DNA of 64,000 nucleotides, taken from Pseudomonas sp. PB106. GTDB taxonomy: Bacteria > Pseudomonadota > Gammaproteobacteria > Pseudomonadales > Pseudomonadaceae. The position numbers and the translations under genes were made by a program. The notes beneath the pieces were generated by a model, which saw only the letters and a list, made by a program, of their open reading frames with translations, searched no databases and was not told the DNA's origin. The DNA lies in NCBI RefSeq assembly GCF_009764645.1, contig NZ_RWIM01000099.1:82666-146665 (forward strand), in the 5' to 3' direction. Below are positions 26,668 to 35,153 of this stretch, piece by piece. The first letter of the stretch is position 1. Each line of letters starts with the position of its first letter.

Positions 26668-27024
26668 TGTCTGGCGAAAAGCGTAGTGGCCTTTTACCGA
26701 CAAAATGATCTGAAAATAGTGGCGTCTTTGTGGAATTCACCTACACCTAATCATCAAGGAAGAGCAGTAGCCTGATCGACAGGAGTCGGTAAGCAGTACC
26801 TCTCGTGCAATCCCTCGTCCCTCGCATTCACTTCCCTTGCTCTAGATCGCCTGACCCTTAGGTCGGGGGCGACCGCATCCGTTCGTCCAGTGAAAACCAG
26901 GAGGTGATCCACGTCAAACCCATGCAACCGTGAGCATATCCCGGCGAACGACCGGGACTCTGATACCAGAAAAATAATGGAGGTCCTGCATCAGCAGGCG
27001 TTGTCCCAATCAAGGAGATCATCG
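26668..27024. other. Leader region of the exported heme protein gene
   Basis: 357 bases without a supported gene. It contains AGGAGGTGATCCA (26899-26911), a 13-base match to the complement of the 16S rRNA 3' end. No start codon lies at normal spacing: the next ATG (26931) is far and opens a three-codon frame. The true ribosome-binding site of the downstream gene (AAGGAG, about 27012) is separate. A GC-rich inverted stretch (TCCCGGCG...CGGGA) near 26939-26957 could fold. Confidence 0.4.
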
Positions 27025-28380
27025 ATGAACCAGCCCCAAGGAAAACTGGCTGTACTGGCCGTCACCACTGCGCTGTTCAGCGCGTCGACCCTCGCCGGCG
27101 TCTATCCGGACTTCGGCTATCAACCGCCTTCCAGTCAATACTCCGGCCCACTGTTTCAGTTGAGCCAGGATTACCCGGTCAAAGCGCCGCAAGTACCGCT
27201 ACCGGCGTTTTTCAAGAAACTGCCAACCAAGCCGAGCAACGACTTTGAAACCTGGCGCGCATACATGGAGGAGGTCAAGACCTATTGCCTTGAGGGCAAC
27301 GTCGAGGTCGATTGGAATGTGCAGAAGAACAAGCTGCGGCAGTGGTATCACATGCCGTGGCAGCATTACGGCCCGCTGGGACGTGAAGGGATTCACGGCT
27401 TGACCAAAGAGGCGCAGATCCAGGTCAAGCAACTGGCCGCCACGCAGACCGCCACCGGCCAGACCTACGCCGTGGGCATCTATAACGACATCGGTGCCTT
27501 CACCATCGGAGAGGTCTGGAAAGACCCGAACAACCCCGATCCTCAATTCACCTCGGCACCCAACAGCTTCCCCGACGGCACGGTGGTCTGCAAAGCACTG
27601 TTCGCCGATATCGATCGCAGCACCGTGCCGTTTCTGGTTAACCCGGTGTTGTGGAAGGGCTACATCACCGAAACCTTCACGTCGGCCAATCGCAAGGTCA
27701 AGGACGTCGCTTTGATCCAGATGGACATCGCTGTGCGCGATAAGCGCATGAGCGACACTGGCTGGATCTTCGGCACCTTTCAGTACAACGGCGCGAAAAC
27801 CGGCAAGCCTGGCTGGGACAATCTCGTCCCGGTGGGGATCATGTGGGGCAATGATCCGCAAAACACCGGCAATGACCACACCAATCCGCAGCCGACGGTG
27901 ACCAAGATCAACACCGGCCTGAACCAAACTGCGATCAACGCCAACACCCAAGAACTGCCGCCTACGCACTTGGGCTGGAACGGTCGCCTCAATGGTCCGG
28001 TGGACAACCCCAATAGCTCTTGCCTGAGCTGCCATGCCACCGCCGAGACGCCGCAAGTGGCGATCATGAACCCGACGTTCCAGAAAAACGCCCCGCAGCC
28101 GGGTACACCGGAGTGGATGAAGTGGTTCCAGAACATTCCGGCCGGCCATGCCTTTACTCCGGGGGCGCAAAGCACCGACTACAGCCTGCAATTGTCGGGC
28201 GGACTGGTGAATTACTTTGACTGGAAGTGCGACATGAGCGGGATCTACGCCGACGGCAAGAATGCCTGCAGCAAAGCGTCGGACATGAAGCTGAAAATGC
28301 TCAAGTCCACCAACAACGCCACGCCGCAGCCAATGCAGAAAGTCATGCGTGACCCTAGCCTGCAGCAACTGCTGGAGTAA
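27025..28380 (+). CDS. Exported single-heme c-type protein of unknown role
   Basis: 451 residues from ATG 27025, with AAGGAG eight bases before; the frame to 26977 is not supported. Signal peptide with cleavage near STLAG. One heme site CLSCH lies near residue 334, followed by an acidic and Gly/Pro-rich C-terminal part; further cysteines (YCLEG, DWKCDMSG, NACSKA) may form disulfides. No known catalytic motif. Single gene with its own long leader and a strong terminator. I do not recognise a named family. Confidence 0.75.
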   Translation: MNQPQGKLAVLAVTTALFSASTLAGVYPDFGYQPPSSQYSGPLFQLSQDYPVKAPQVPLPAFFKKLPTKPSNDFETWRAYMEEVKTYCLEGNVEVDWNVQKNKLRQWYHMPWQHYGPLGREGIHGLTKEAQIQVKQLAATQTATGQTYAVGIYNDIGAFTIGEVWKDPNNPDPQFTSAPNSFPDGTVVCKALFADIDRSTVPFLVNPVLWKGYITETFTSANRKVKDVALIQMDIAVRDKRMSDTGWIFGTFQYNGAKTGKPGWDNLVPVGIMWGNDPQNTGNDHTNPQPTVTKINTGLNQTAINANTQELPPTHLGWNGRLNGPVDNPNSSCLSCHATAETPQVAIMNPTFQKNAPQPGTPEWMKWFQNIPAGHAFTPGAQSTDYSLQLSGGLVNYFDWKCDMSGIYADGKNACSKASDMKLKMLKSTNNATPQPMQKVMRDPSLQQLLE

Positions 28381-28385
28381 AAAGC

Positions 28386-28423
28386 AAAAAGCCTGCGCAC
28401 GTTTCGGCGTGCGCAGGCTTTTT
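28386..28423. terminator. Strong bidirectional terminator
   Basis: Sixteen-base arms (AAAAAGCCTGCGCACG and its complement) around a six-base loop with T tracts on both strands, exactly between the stops of two convergent genes. Confidence 0.92.
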
Positions 28424-28753
28424 TCAATTGATCACGATGCTGCCTTCAGTGTGTTGTTTGTAAACGGTGTAGGGCAGCAACAGTGTGTCGAGCGCCCCGG
28501 AGACTACGGCGTCGATCAACACCACCGGTATCGCGGCGTTTTTGTAATCGTCGGCATCCACGCCTTTGGCCAGAGGGGCATGCAGACTGCAAAAGTCGTA
28601 GGCGAGGCCGCTGTAGATTCTTGGCACCGCCCCGCAGTAACTCTTCTGCTCCTTGAGGCTGTCCACCGCGACCTGATCATTGCGCACCACGGTCTGTACC
28701 GTCCCGCAACCGCCGAGCATCAGCGCCGCGAGCACCATTACCTGAATTCTCAT
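28424..28753 (-). CDS. YceK/YidQ-like lipoprotein
   Basis: 109 residues from ATG 28753; a TTG nine bases earlier touches the binding site GAAGGA and is less likely. Lipobox LGGC with the lipidated Cys near residue 16. The conserved segment RIYSGLAYDFCSL and the hydrophobic VVLIDAVVSGALDTLLLPYTVYKQ fit the YceK/YidQ family of small outer-membrane lipoproteins, whose role is unknown. Confidence 0.8.
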   Translation of the reverse strand: MRIQVMVLAALMLGGCGTVQTVVRNDQVAVDSLKEQKSYCGAVPRIYSGLAYDFCSLHAPLAKGVDADDYKNAAIPVVLIDAVVSGALDTLLLPYTVYKQHTEGSIVIN

Positions 28754-28811
28754 TACCGCCAATCCTTCGCCGGAAAAACCTCAATCTACGCCGAACTTGC
28801 GAGAAAAGCAC

Positions 28812-29249
28812 TCAGGCCATGGGTGGCAAACGGCGTTTGACCGGGGTCTTCTTGACGATCGCGGTATTGGTCTCCGCCAGGGTGTTGAGGCGGTCGAGCA
28901 GGGTGTCCAACTGTTCCATCGAGCGCACATGCAAGCGAGCGATAAAGCAGTCCTCGCCGGTGACCTTGTCGCATTCGGTGAACTCGGGAATCGCCATGAT
29001 CTGCCGCTCGACTTCCTGCAGTTGCCCCGGCAGCGGGCGAACCCGGACGATGGCCTGCAACTGATAGCCAAAGAACTTCGGATCGATCTCCACCGTGTAA
29101 CCCTTGAGCACACCGCGTTCCTCCAATCGGCGCAAACGCTCGGCCACACTCGGCGACGACAAGCCGCTGATTTGTGCCAGCGCCTTGAGCGAGCGCCGCG
29201 AATCCTCCATCAATGCGCCGATGAGAATCTGGTCAATGTCGTCGGTCAT
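28812..29249 (-). CDS. Lrp/AsnC-family regulator
   Basis: 145 residues. Helix-turn-helix MTDDIDQILIGALMEDSRRSLKALAQISGLSSPSVAERLRRLEERGV, then the RAM domain (GEDCFIARLHVRSMEQLDTLLDRL). It diverges from an EamA exporter gene across 135 bases and is likely its regulator. Confidence 0.93.
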   Translation of the reverse strand: MTDDIDQILIGALMEDSRRSLKALAQISGLSSPSVAERLRRLEERGVLKGYTVEIDPKFFGYQLQAIVRVRPLPGQLQEVERQIMAIPEFTECDKVTGEDCFIARLHVRSMEQLDTLLDRLNTLAETNTAIVKKTPVKRRLPPMA

Positions 29250-29384
29250 GAGAAATCTCCAGTATTAGGCGATTCATGAAAATCACCCTCGATAAAAAAG
29301 GCAGAAGCCGAGTTTAGCCTGCTTTTAGCGCTGGTAGGCCCCTGCGACAGATCGGCATACTTTTGTCACAAAGACAGGAGATCA

Positions 29385-30281
29385 ATGATGGACAAGACAC
29401 TGCGCCACGGCTCGTTTGAAATGACCGCCGCCATGCTGATATCCGGGACAATCGGCTGGTTTGTGCTGGTCTCCGGGCAACCGGTGCTGGACGTGGTGTT
29501 CTGGCGCTGCGTGTTCGGCGCCGGCACCTTATTGCTGATTTGTGCGGCATTCGGATTTCTGCGTCCGGGCATTCTGACCCGCACGACGTTTCTGCTCGCG
29601 GTGCTCAGCGGGATGGCGATTGTCGGCAACTGGGTGTTGCTGTTCGCCTCGTATTCGCGGGCGTCGATTGCCATCGGCACCGCGGTGTACAACGTGCAGC
29701 CGTTCATGCTGGTGGGATTGGCAGCGTTGTTTCTTGGCGAAAAAATCACTTTGCAGAAACTGTTCTGGCTGGCGATTTCCTTCCTGGGCATGTTGGCCAT
29801 CGTCAGTGCTCATGGAACGCAGGGTGAGAGCGGCAACGATTATCTGCTGGGCATTGCCCTGGCCTTGGGCGCAGCGTTTCTGTATGCGATCGCGGCGTTG
29901 ATCATCAAACGCCTGACTAGCACACCGCCGCACCTGATCGCGTTGATTCAGGTGTGCACCGGCATCCTGTTGCTGGCGCCGTTCGCGCACTTCAGTGCAT
30001 TGCCGCAAACACCAAGTGCCTGGGCCAGCCTGCTCACCCTGGGCATCGTCCACACCGGTTTGATGTACGTGCTGCTGTACGGCGCGATCCAGAAACTGCC
30101 GACCGCGTTGACCGGTGCACTGTCGTTCATCTACCCGATTGCAGCGATTTTCGTCGACTGGTTCGCCTTCGGCCATCGTCTGGAAACCCTGCAGTGGGTG
30201 GGTGTGGCGGCGATTTTGCTGGCGGCTGCCGGGATGCAACAGGGCTGGGGCTTCAAAGCGCGGCGACTGGCCGCGCAGTGA
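29385..30281 (+). CDS. EamA/DMT-family transporter
   Basis: 298 residues; two tandem ATGs (29385 and 29388) follow CAGGAG, either could be used. Ten hydrophobic helices in two EamA halves: GTIGWFVLVSGQPVLDVVFWRC and GIALALGAAFLYAIAALIIKRL. Divergent from an Lrp-type regulator, suggesting export of an amino acid or related metabolite. Confidence 0.88.
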   Translation: MMDKTLRHGSFEMTAAMLISGTIGWFVLVSGQPVLDVVFWRCVFGAGTLLLICAAFGFLRPGILTRTTFLLAVLSGMAIVGNWVLLFASYSRASIAIGTAVYNVQPFMLVGLAALFLGEKITLQKLFWLAISFLGMLAIVSAHGTQGESGNDYLLGIALALGAAFLYAIAALIIKRLTSTPPHLIALIQVCTGILLLAPFAHFSALPQTPSAWASLLTLGIVHTGLMYVLLYGAIQKLPTALTGALSFIYPIAAIFVDWFAFGHRLETLQWVGVAAILLAAAGMQQGWGFKARRLAAQ

Positions 30282-30284
30282 CCT

Positions 30285-31325
30285 TCAGATATTCCAGCGA
30301 GGCGAGGTTTTCGCCAAACGTTGACGCATCTCTGCGATATTCGCTGCCAGTTGTCGAGTCAACAACCGGTAGCCGTCCAGTGCGCTGTATACCGGTGCAT
30401 CGAGACTGGCGTCCGGTAAATCGAGCGGCCGGTCGAGGCGTTGCACTGCACCGGTTTTCAAGGCGCGGGCCATGCCGATCAACTGCACGCGAATCTGCCG
30501 GTGCTCGGCTTTCAGCGCGGATTGCAAATGGGCCATGGCCTCTGGGTCATTGGCATCCGGTCGCGTGTTGCCGAGGATCTCCAGCGTGCTGATGCACATG
30601 CGCAAGTTACGCTGGATCGCGTCCAGTTCGGTCATGGAAATCTTCACTTCCTTGGACACCGACGGCATCAGCGAACGCAGTTGCACCATCACCGCGCCGA
30701 GGCGGCTCATTAGCTTCAAGTGCTCATCGGCGCTGACAGGCTGACCGCTGATGATCCGTCCGTACACCGTGGCGCAGTCACGCAAGGCGTCGGCGAGGTT
30801 GTAGCGCCACGAATAGACCGCATACAGCGGCAAGGCGAAAGAGAAGGCCAAGGCCAGGGCGATGCCGATCAGGATGTCGACGCCGCGCCACAAACCATCG
30901 GTGATCGGGTTGTCGCCATGCCCGGCGACGATGAACACGGTGATCGCCGAGAGCAGGGCGGTGTAACCACCCTTGCCGATGGCGTGATAGGAAAAGAATC
31001 CGCAGACCACCGCCATCGCAAAGTAAGTCAGCCAGGGCATGCCAAGCCAAGCCTGCTGCGCCACCAACAAAAGCCCGACACCGGCACCGATCAGGGTGCC
31101 GGTGGCGCGTTCGGCGGCTTTCTTGCCGATGTTGCCGTGGTGCTGCAAACCGCCAATCACCACCAGCATGGTCACCGATGCCCACTCGCCATGCGGCAGA
31201 TTGATGCCGGTGGTCAGCAGGATCGTCGCCAGCAATCCGAGCGCCACCCGCACCGCATGGATCAGCCGCGCGTGGCGATAACGTCGATAAGGGTCAAGCA
31301 GCGGGCGCAAGACACGGCGCAGCAA
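30285..31325 (-). CDS. FUSC-family membrane protein (aromatic acid exporter-like)
   Basis: 346 residues from TTG 31325. Six N-terminal hydrophobic helices (HAVRVALGLLATILLTTG...) with the FUSC block PHGEWASVTMLVVIGGLQHHGNIGKKAAERATGTLIGAGVG, then a cytoplasmic helical part. It pairs with the HlyD-type gene upstream as an efflux system. The frame is open back to the TGA of the HlyD gene, and a CTG (31358) behind GAGAGG is a better-placed start than TTG, giving an 11-residue longer protein. Confidence 0.85.
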   Translation of the reverse strand: MLRRVLRPLLDPYRRYRHARLIHAVRVALGLLATILLTTGINLPHGEWASVTMLVVIGGLQHHGNIGKKAAERATGTLIGAGVGLLLVAQQAWLGMPWLTYFAMAVVCGFFSYHAIGKGGYTALLSAITVFIVAGHGDNPITDGLWRGVDILIGIALALAFSFALPLYAVYSWRYNLADALRDCATVYGRIISGQPVSADEHLKLMSRLGAVMVQLRSLMPSVSKEVKISMTELDAIQRNLRMCISTLEILGNTRPDANDPEAMAHLQSALKAEHRQIRVQLIGMARALKTGAVQRLDRPLDLPDASLDAPVYSALDGYRLLTRQLAANIAEMRQRLAKTSPRWNI

Positions 31326-31379
31326 GGGCGGAAGTCGATGGGTGCTGTGAGTACTCAGTGCGGGCCTCTCAGGTTCAGA

Positions 31380-32339
31380 TCAATGGAAAGGAAAAATGTA
31401 ATTCATCCATGCTGCCATACGCAGAAGGATTTTGCGCATCGCGCCGATGTGGTGGAAGTGTTGGCTGTAGAGCGCTGCCTGCCCGTAGGCGCCGCCCGGC
31501 ATCAGTTTGCCGTACTGAGCAAAATCGGGATCGGTGATTTCAATGATCACTGGCACCCGTCCCGCCGGGGGCGAACCGGTGTAGCCGATCAAGGTGCCGG
31601 AAGGCTGCACCTGACCTTCGGCAATCACGCCAATAACGCTCTTCACTCGTCCGGCAAAGACTTTGCCGGGAATACCATCGAAGGCCACTTCCGCCTCATC
31701 GCCCACGGTCAGGCGCAACAGGCTGTTCTGGCGCATCCACGCCGCAAAATACTGGCCTTCTTCGGGAATGAACACCATCGACGGACGCAGCGGCAACTTG
31801 CTCGCCATCATCCCCGGTCGCAACGACACATGGGTGACAAAGCCTTTGCTCGGTGCGCGTACGGTGGTGTTGTCCAGTTCGAACTGCGCGTTGTCCAGTT
31901 GTGCCTGAAGGTCATCGGTGCGGGCAATGGCGGCATCCAGTTCGCGCTGGGTGCCGAAATTGCGCCGGATCAGTTCGGTGATGCGATAGCGATCACCCTT
32001 GGCGGCGACCAGTTGTGCCTTGAGGGATTTCATGCGGTTTTCAAACGGCGTGGGATCGATGCGAAACAGCACATCGCCTTTTTCCAGCGGCTCGTTACCG
32101 TGTACCGGCACCTCGATCACCTGGCCGCTGACAATCGGTATCACCGGTACAGAAACGAAATAGGAGCGCGCGACTTCGGAATAGGGATGGTTGTAGTTCA
32201 TGGTGAAAATCAGCGCGCCAATGATCAGCACCCCACCCAGAACGGCTGTGGGCACCGTCCATTTATTCAAAGGAATACGGAAGATTTTGAACAGGGCAAC
32301 GCAGAACGCGGCATAAGTGAGGATGAGCAGCAGATCCAT
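31380..32339 (-). CDS. HlyD/AaeA-type periplasmic adaptor
   Basis: 319 residues. One N-terminal membrane helix (about 25-45), then the biotinyl-lipoyl domain (VSGQVIEVPVHGNEPLEKGDVLFRIDPTPFE), a short coiled-coil hairpin (about 95-155), the second lipoyl half (DNTTVRAPSKGFVTHVSLRPG) and a beta-barrel. It would link the FUSC protein to an outer-membrane channel. Its start is two bases past the stop of the DUF3302 gene. Confidence 0.9.
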   Translation of the reverse strand: MDLLLILTYAAFCVALFKIFRIPLNKWTVPTAVLGGVLIIGALIFTMNYNHPYSEVARSYFVSVPVIPIVSGQVIEVPVHGNEPLEKGDVLFRIDPTPFENRMKSLKAQLVAAKGDRYRITELIRRNFGTQRELDAAIARTDDLQAQLDNAQFELDNTTVRAPSKGFVTHVSLRPGMMASKLPLRPSMVFIPEEGQYFAAWMRQNSLLRLTVGDEAEVAFDGIPGKVFAGRVKSVIGVIAEGQVQPSGTLIGYTGSPPAGRVPVIIEITDPDFAQYGKLMPGGAYGQAALYSQHFHHIGAMRKILLRMAAWMNYIFPFH

Positions 32340-32341
32340 GC

Positions 32342-32692
32342 TCAGCGCCCCTGCTTGTCAGGTGCAGATAAAGCCTGCGCTTCCAGTCGCTCGATGCGAC
32401 CTTGCAGCTCGATGACCTGTTGCTCCAGACGCAATACATGGTTCTGCACAGGTTTGCCGTCACCGAAGCCCCAGCCGCGATCTTCGCGATAAGCCATCGC
32501 CCAGATCCACAGAAACGGCCACAGCGCATGCAAGGTGAACAGACTGACCCAGCCAGTGGCATGGATCGCATCCTGATGCGGGTGGTTACGGTGTACGGCA
32601 ATCTCGTACGGAATGTCATGCAGCACGATGATTCCGTAAAACAGCACAAGCCCCACAAACACCAACAAACCCAACGCGAAGTAATCAAGCAT
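32342..32692 (-). CDS. DUF3302 inner-membrane protein (YiaW-like)
   Basis: 116 residues. Two hydrophobic helices (LDYFALGLLVFVGLVLFYGI and FTLHALWPFLWIWAMAY) joined by VLHDIPYEIAVHRNHPHQDAIHATGWVS, the DUF3302 signature, then a C-terminal coiled coil (LRLEQQVIELQGRIERLEA). In enterobacteria yiaW lies next to the HlyD-type gene yiaV, as here. Role unknown; first gene of the DUF3302-HlyD-FUSC operon. Confidence 0.88.
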   Translation of the reverse strand: MLDYFALGLLVFVGLVLFYGIIVLHDIPYEIAVHRNHPHQDAIHATGWVSLFTLHALWPFLWIWAMAYREDRGWGFGDGKPVQNHVLRLEQQVIELQGRIERLEAQALSAPDKQGR

Positions 32693-32809
32693 GATCCACC
32701 TCCCGGCATCCAGCGCAGCGCTGGGATCAGTGTAGACACTGAATGGCCGGGGGCTTTACGGCTTTAGACTGGAAGCTGATCACCTCTGCTGCGGTTATTT
32801 CCAATCCGC

Positions 32810-34435
32810 TCAGAAGATGTAATCGGTGGTCAGGAAACTCGAATCGCGGCCGCGAATGATCTCGCTGATCAGATCCTTGTTGCTGTCCTGGAACTTGGTC
32901 GCTACCAGCGTACGGATCGAGAACACGCGCAATGCATCGTGCACCGACAAGGTGCCCTCGGCGGAGTTTTTGCGCCCGTTGAACGGGTAGGTGTCCGGGC
33001 CGCGCTGGCATTGGGCGTTGAGGTTGATGCGTCCGACCTGGTTGGCAAAGGTATCGACCAGACGCCCGACCGCCACCGGGTTGGTGCCGAAGATGCTTAG
33101 TTGCTGGCCGAAATCCGACTCCAGTACGTAATCGATCACCGTATCGAGATGACGGTAGGGCACGATCGGCACCACCGGGCCGAACTGTTCTTCCTGATAC
33201 ACGCGCATCTGCGGATTCACCGGGTACAGCACTGCCGGGTAGAAGAACGACTCGCGGGATTCGCCACCGTTCGGATTGACCACTTCGGCGCCTTTGCTGC
33301 GCGCATCCGCGACCAGTCCGTGCAGATAATCGACCTTGCCTGATTCCGGCAGCGGCGTCAGCGACACACCGCTGTCCCACGGCATGCCCGGTTTCAGCGT
33401 GGCCAGTTTGGCGTTGAATTTCTCGATGAAGCTGTCGACGACATCTTCATGGACGAAGAGGATTTTCAGCGCGGTGCAGCGCTGGCCGTTGAACGACAGC
33501 GAACCGGTCACGGCCTCGCTGACGGCATTGTCCAGATCGACTTCCGGCAAGACGATGCCCGGGTTTTTTGCGTCCAGACCCAACGCGGCGCGCAAACGGT
33601 GCGGTTTCGGGTGGAGCTTCTTCAGGTCGCTGGCGGCCTTGTTGGTGCCGATAAAGGCGAAGATGTCGATCTTGCCGCTGGCCATCAGCGCGCTGACGGT
33701 TTCGCGGCCGCTGCCGTAAATCACGTTGATCACGCCGGTCGGGAAGCTGTCGCGGAACGCTTCCAGTAGCGGACGGATCAGCAGCACGCCAAGTTTGGCC
33801 GGTTTGAACACCACGGTGTTGCCCATGATCAGCGCCGGAATCAGCGTGGTGAAGGTTTCATTCAGCGGATAGTTATAGGGGCCCATGCACAAAGCGACGC
33901 CGAGCGGCACGCGGCGGATCTGGCCGAGGGTGTCTTGTTCCAGCTCGAAACGGCTGGAACGGCGGTCGAGTTCCTTGAGCGCATTGATGGTGTCGACGAT
34001 GTAATCGCAGGTGCGGTCGAATTCTTTTTCCGAGTCCTTGAGGTTCTTGCCGATTTCCCACATCAGCAGCTTCACCACGGCATCGCGCTGTTGGCGCATG
34101 CGCCCGAGGAAGGCTTCGACGTGTTGAATGCGTTCGGCTACGCGCATGGTCGGCCACAGGCCCTGGCCACGGTCGTAGGCGCGCACGGCGGCGTCGAGGG
34201 CGGTGAGGGCGGTGTCGGCATCGAGCAGCGGCGTGCTGCCGAGAATCACTTGTTCGTCACCGTTTTCCCCCTGCAGATAAACCGGGCTGCGCACGGTGGC
34301 GAGCGGGCCGTCCCAGCGCCGCAACTGGCCGTCGACGAGGTATTCGCGTTGCTCGACTTGACCGTCGAGGCGGTATTTTTCCGGGATGTCGCTGACAGAA
34401 GGGAACAGGTTGCCAAGGATGTTTGCTGTGGTCAT
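32810..34435 (-). CDS. Aldehyde dehydrogenase-family enzyme, non-phosphorylating GAPDH (GapN) type
   Basis: 541 residues from ATG 34435 (MTTANILGNLFPSVSDIPEKY); the frame is open to 34585 over non-coding sequence. The reaction would be NADP-dependent oxidation of glyceraldehyde-3-phosphate to 3-phosphoglycerate. Family blocks: MGPYNYPLNETFTTLIPAL, FKPAKLGVLLIRPLLEAF and catalytic Cys in FNGQRCTALK (near 347). Where typical ALDHs have the catalytic Glu in ELGGKxP, this protein reads AALGLDAKNPG, so the usual Glu is absent. It is longer than classical GapN. The function is a homology call; another aldehyde substrate is possible. Confidence 0.8.
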   Translation of the reverse strand: MTTANILGNLFPSVSDIPEKYRLDGQVEQREYLVDGQLRRWDGPLATVRSPVYLQGENGDEQVILGSTPLLDADTALTALDAAVRAYDRGQGLWPTMRVAERIQHVEAFLGRMRQQRDAVVKLLMWEIGKNLKDSEKEFDRTCDYIVDTINALKELDRRSSRFELEQDTLGQIRRVPLGVALCMGPYNYPLNETFTTLIPALIMGNTVVFKPAKLGVLLIRPLLEAFRDSFPTGVINVIYGSGRETVSALMASGKIDIFAFIGTNKAASDLKKLHPKPHRLRAALGLDAKNPGIVLPEVDLDNAVSEAVTGSLSFNGQRCTALKILFVHEDVVDSFIEKFNAKLATLKPGMPWDSGVSLTPLPESGKVDYLHGLVADARSKGAEVVNPNGGESRESFFYPAVLYPVNPQMRVYQEEQFGPVVPIVPYRHLDTVIDYVLESDFGQQLSIFGTNPVAVGRLVDTFANQVGRINLNAQCQRGPDTYPFNGRKNSAEGTLSVHDALRVFSIRTLVATKFQDSNKDLISEIIRGRDSSFLTTDYIF

Positions 34436-34573
34436 GTCGCTACCCCGTGTTGATGTCCGCATGCAGATCAAAAAGTCTGTACAGGTTATACGCCTGAATG
34501 CGCCGCAATTTAAACCCGCAAATGTCACCCGAATGTCACGCGAAACCGCACAGCAGAGCGGGCACCCACGCAT

Positions 34574-34678
34574 GATCGTTCCCACGCTCTGCGTGGGAAT
34601 GCCTCAAGGGACGCTCCGCGTTCCAAGCGGACGCAGAGCGTCCAGGGCTGCATTCCCACGCGGAGCGTGGGAACGATC
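34574..34678. repeat. REPIN-like palindrome, family A copy 1
   Basis: 105-base imperfect palindrome with ends GATCGTTCCCACGC / GCGTGGGAACGATC and inner arms GGACGCTCCGCGT / ACGCAGAGCGTCC. Copies lie at 50448 and 59793. It occupies most of the gap between the GapN-type gene and the cytochrome lipoprotein gene; the rest of that gap holds nothing I can name. Confidence 0.85.
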
Positions 34679-34786
34679 AAGGTAAATCCTGCCTGGCCCC
34701 GTTTGCCCCCCTCACTGTCCCGCAATGCCCTCAACCCGCTGACCCGCCTGCCTTAAGGTGTGCTGACAACAATAAGCGAGGCCGTT

Positions 34787-35143
34787 ATGCGGGCAATTCG
34801 ACTCACATTATTACTGGCGTTATCGCTGACGCTGTTCGGCTGCGGCGAAGACCCCAAACCCCCGGCCACCACCGATCACCACGCCATGCCCAAAGACCCG
34901 GCACTGGCGCAGATCTACGCCAACAGCTGCCAACTCTGCCACGCCAACCCCGCCGCGAACGCACCGCTGACCGGCGACCGCAAGGCCTGGGAACCGCGCA
35001 TCCAGCAGGGCACCGACACGCTGCTCGACCACGCCATCAATGGTTACAACGGCATGCCGCCGATGGGCCAGTGCGTCGAGTGCTCGGAAGAACAGTTCCT
35101 GCAATTGATCGGCTTCATGGCCGACAAGCCCCTCCCACAATAA
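34787..35143 (+). CDS. Small c-type cytochrome lipoprotein
   Basis: 118 residues from ATG 34787, with GCGAGG six bases before. Lipobox LFGC (Cys near 19). Heme site CQLCH, methionine ligand probably in YNGMPPMGQ, and a second cysteine pair in CVEC near the C-terminus, as in cytochrome c5. It precedes a flavoprotein oxidase by 10 bases and probably accepts its electrons at the periplasmic face. Confidence 0.85.
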   Translation: MRAIRLTLLLALSLTLFGCGEDPKPPATTDHHAMPKDPALAQIYANSCQLCHANPAANAPLTGDRKAWEPRIQQGTDTLLDHAINGYNGMPPMGQCVECSEEQFLQLIGFMADKPLPQ

Positions 35144-35153
35144 GGTGCCCGGC

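Noticed and set aside
30720..32492. A 590-codon rightward open frame across the FUSC and HlyD genes
   Set aside because: Its translation is Gln/Arg/His-rich shadow sequence; the minus strand holds recognisable proteins.
34574..34678. CRISPR array
   Set aside because: The palindromes are single dispersed elements without regular spacers; no array of repeated units with spacers exists in the window.
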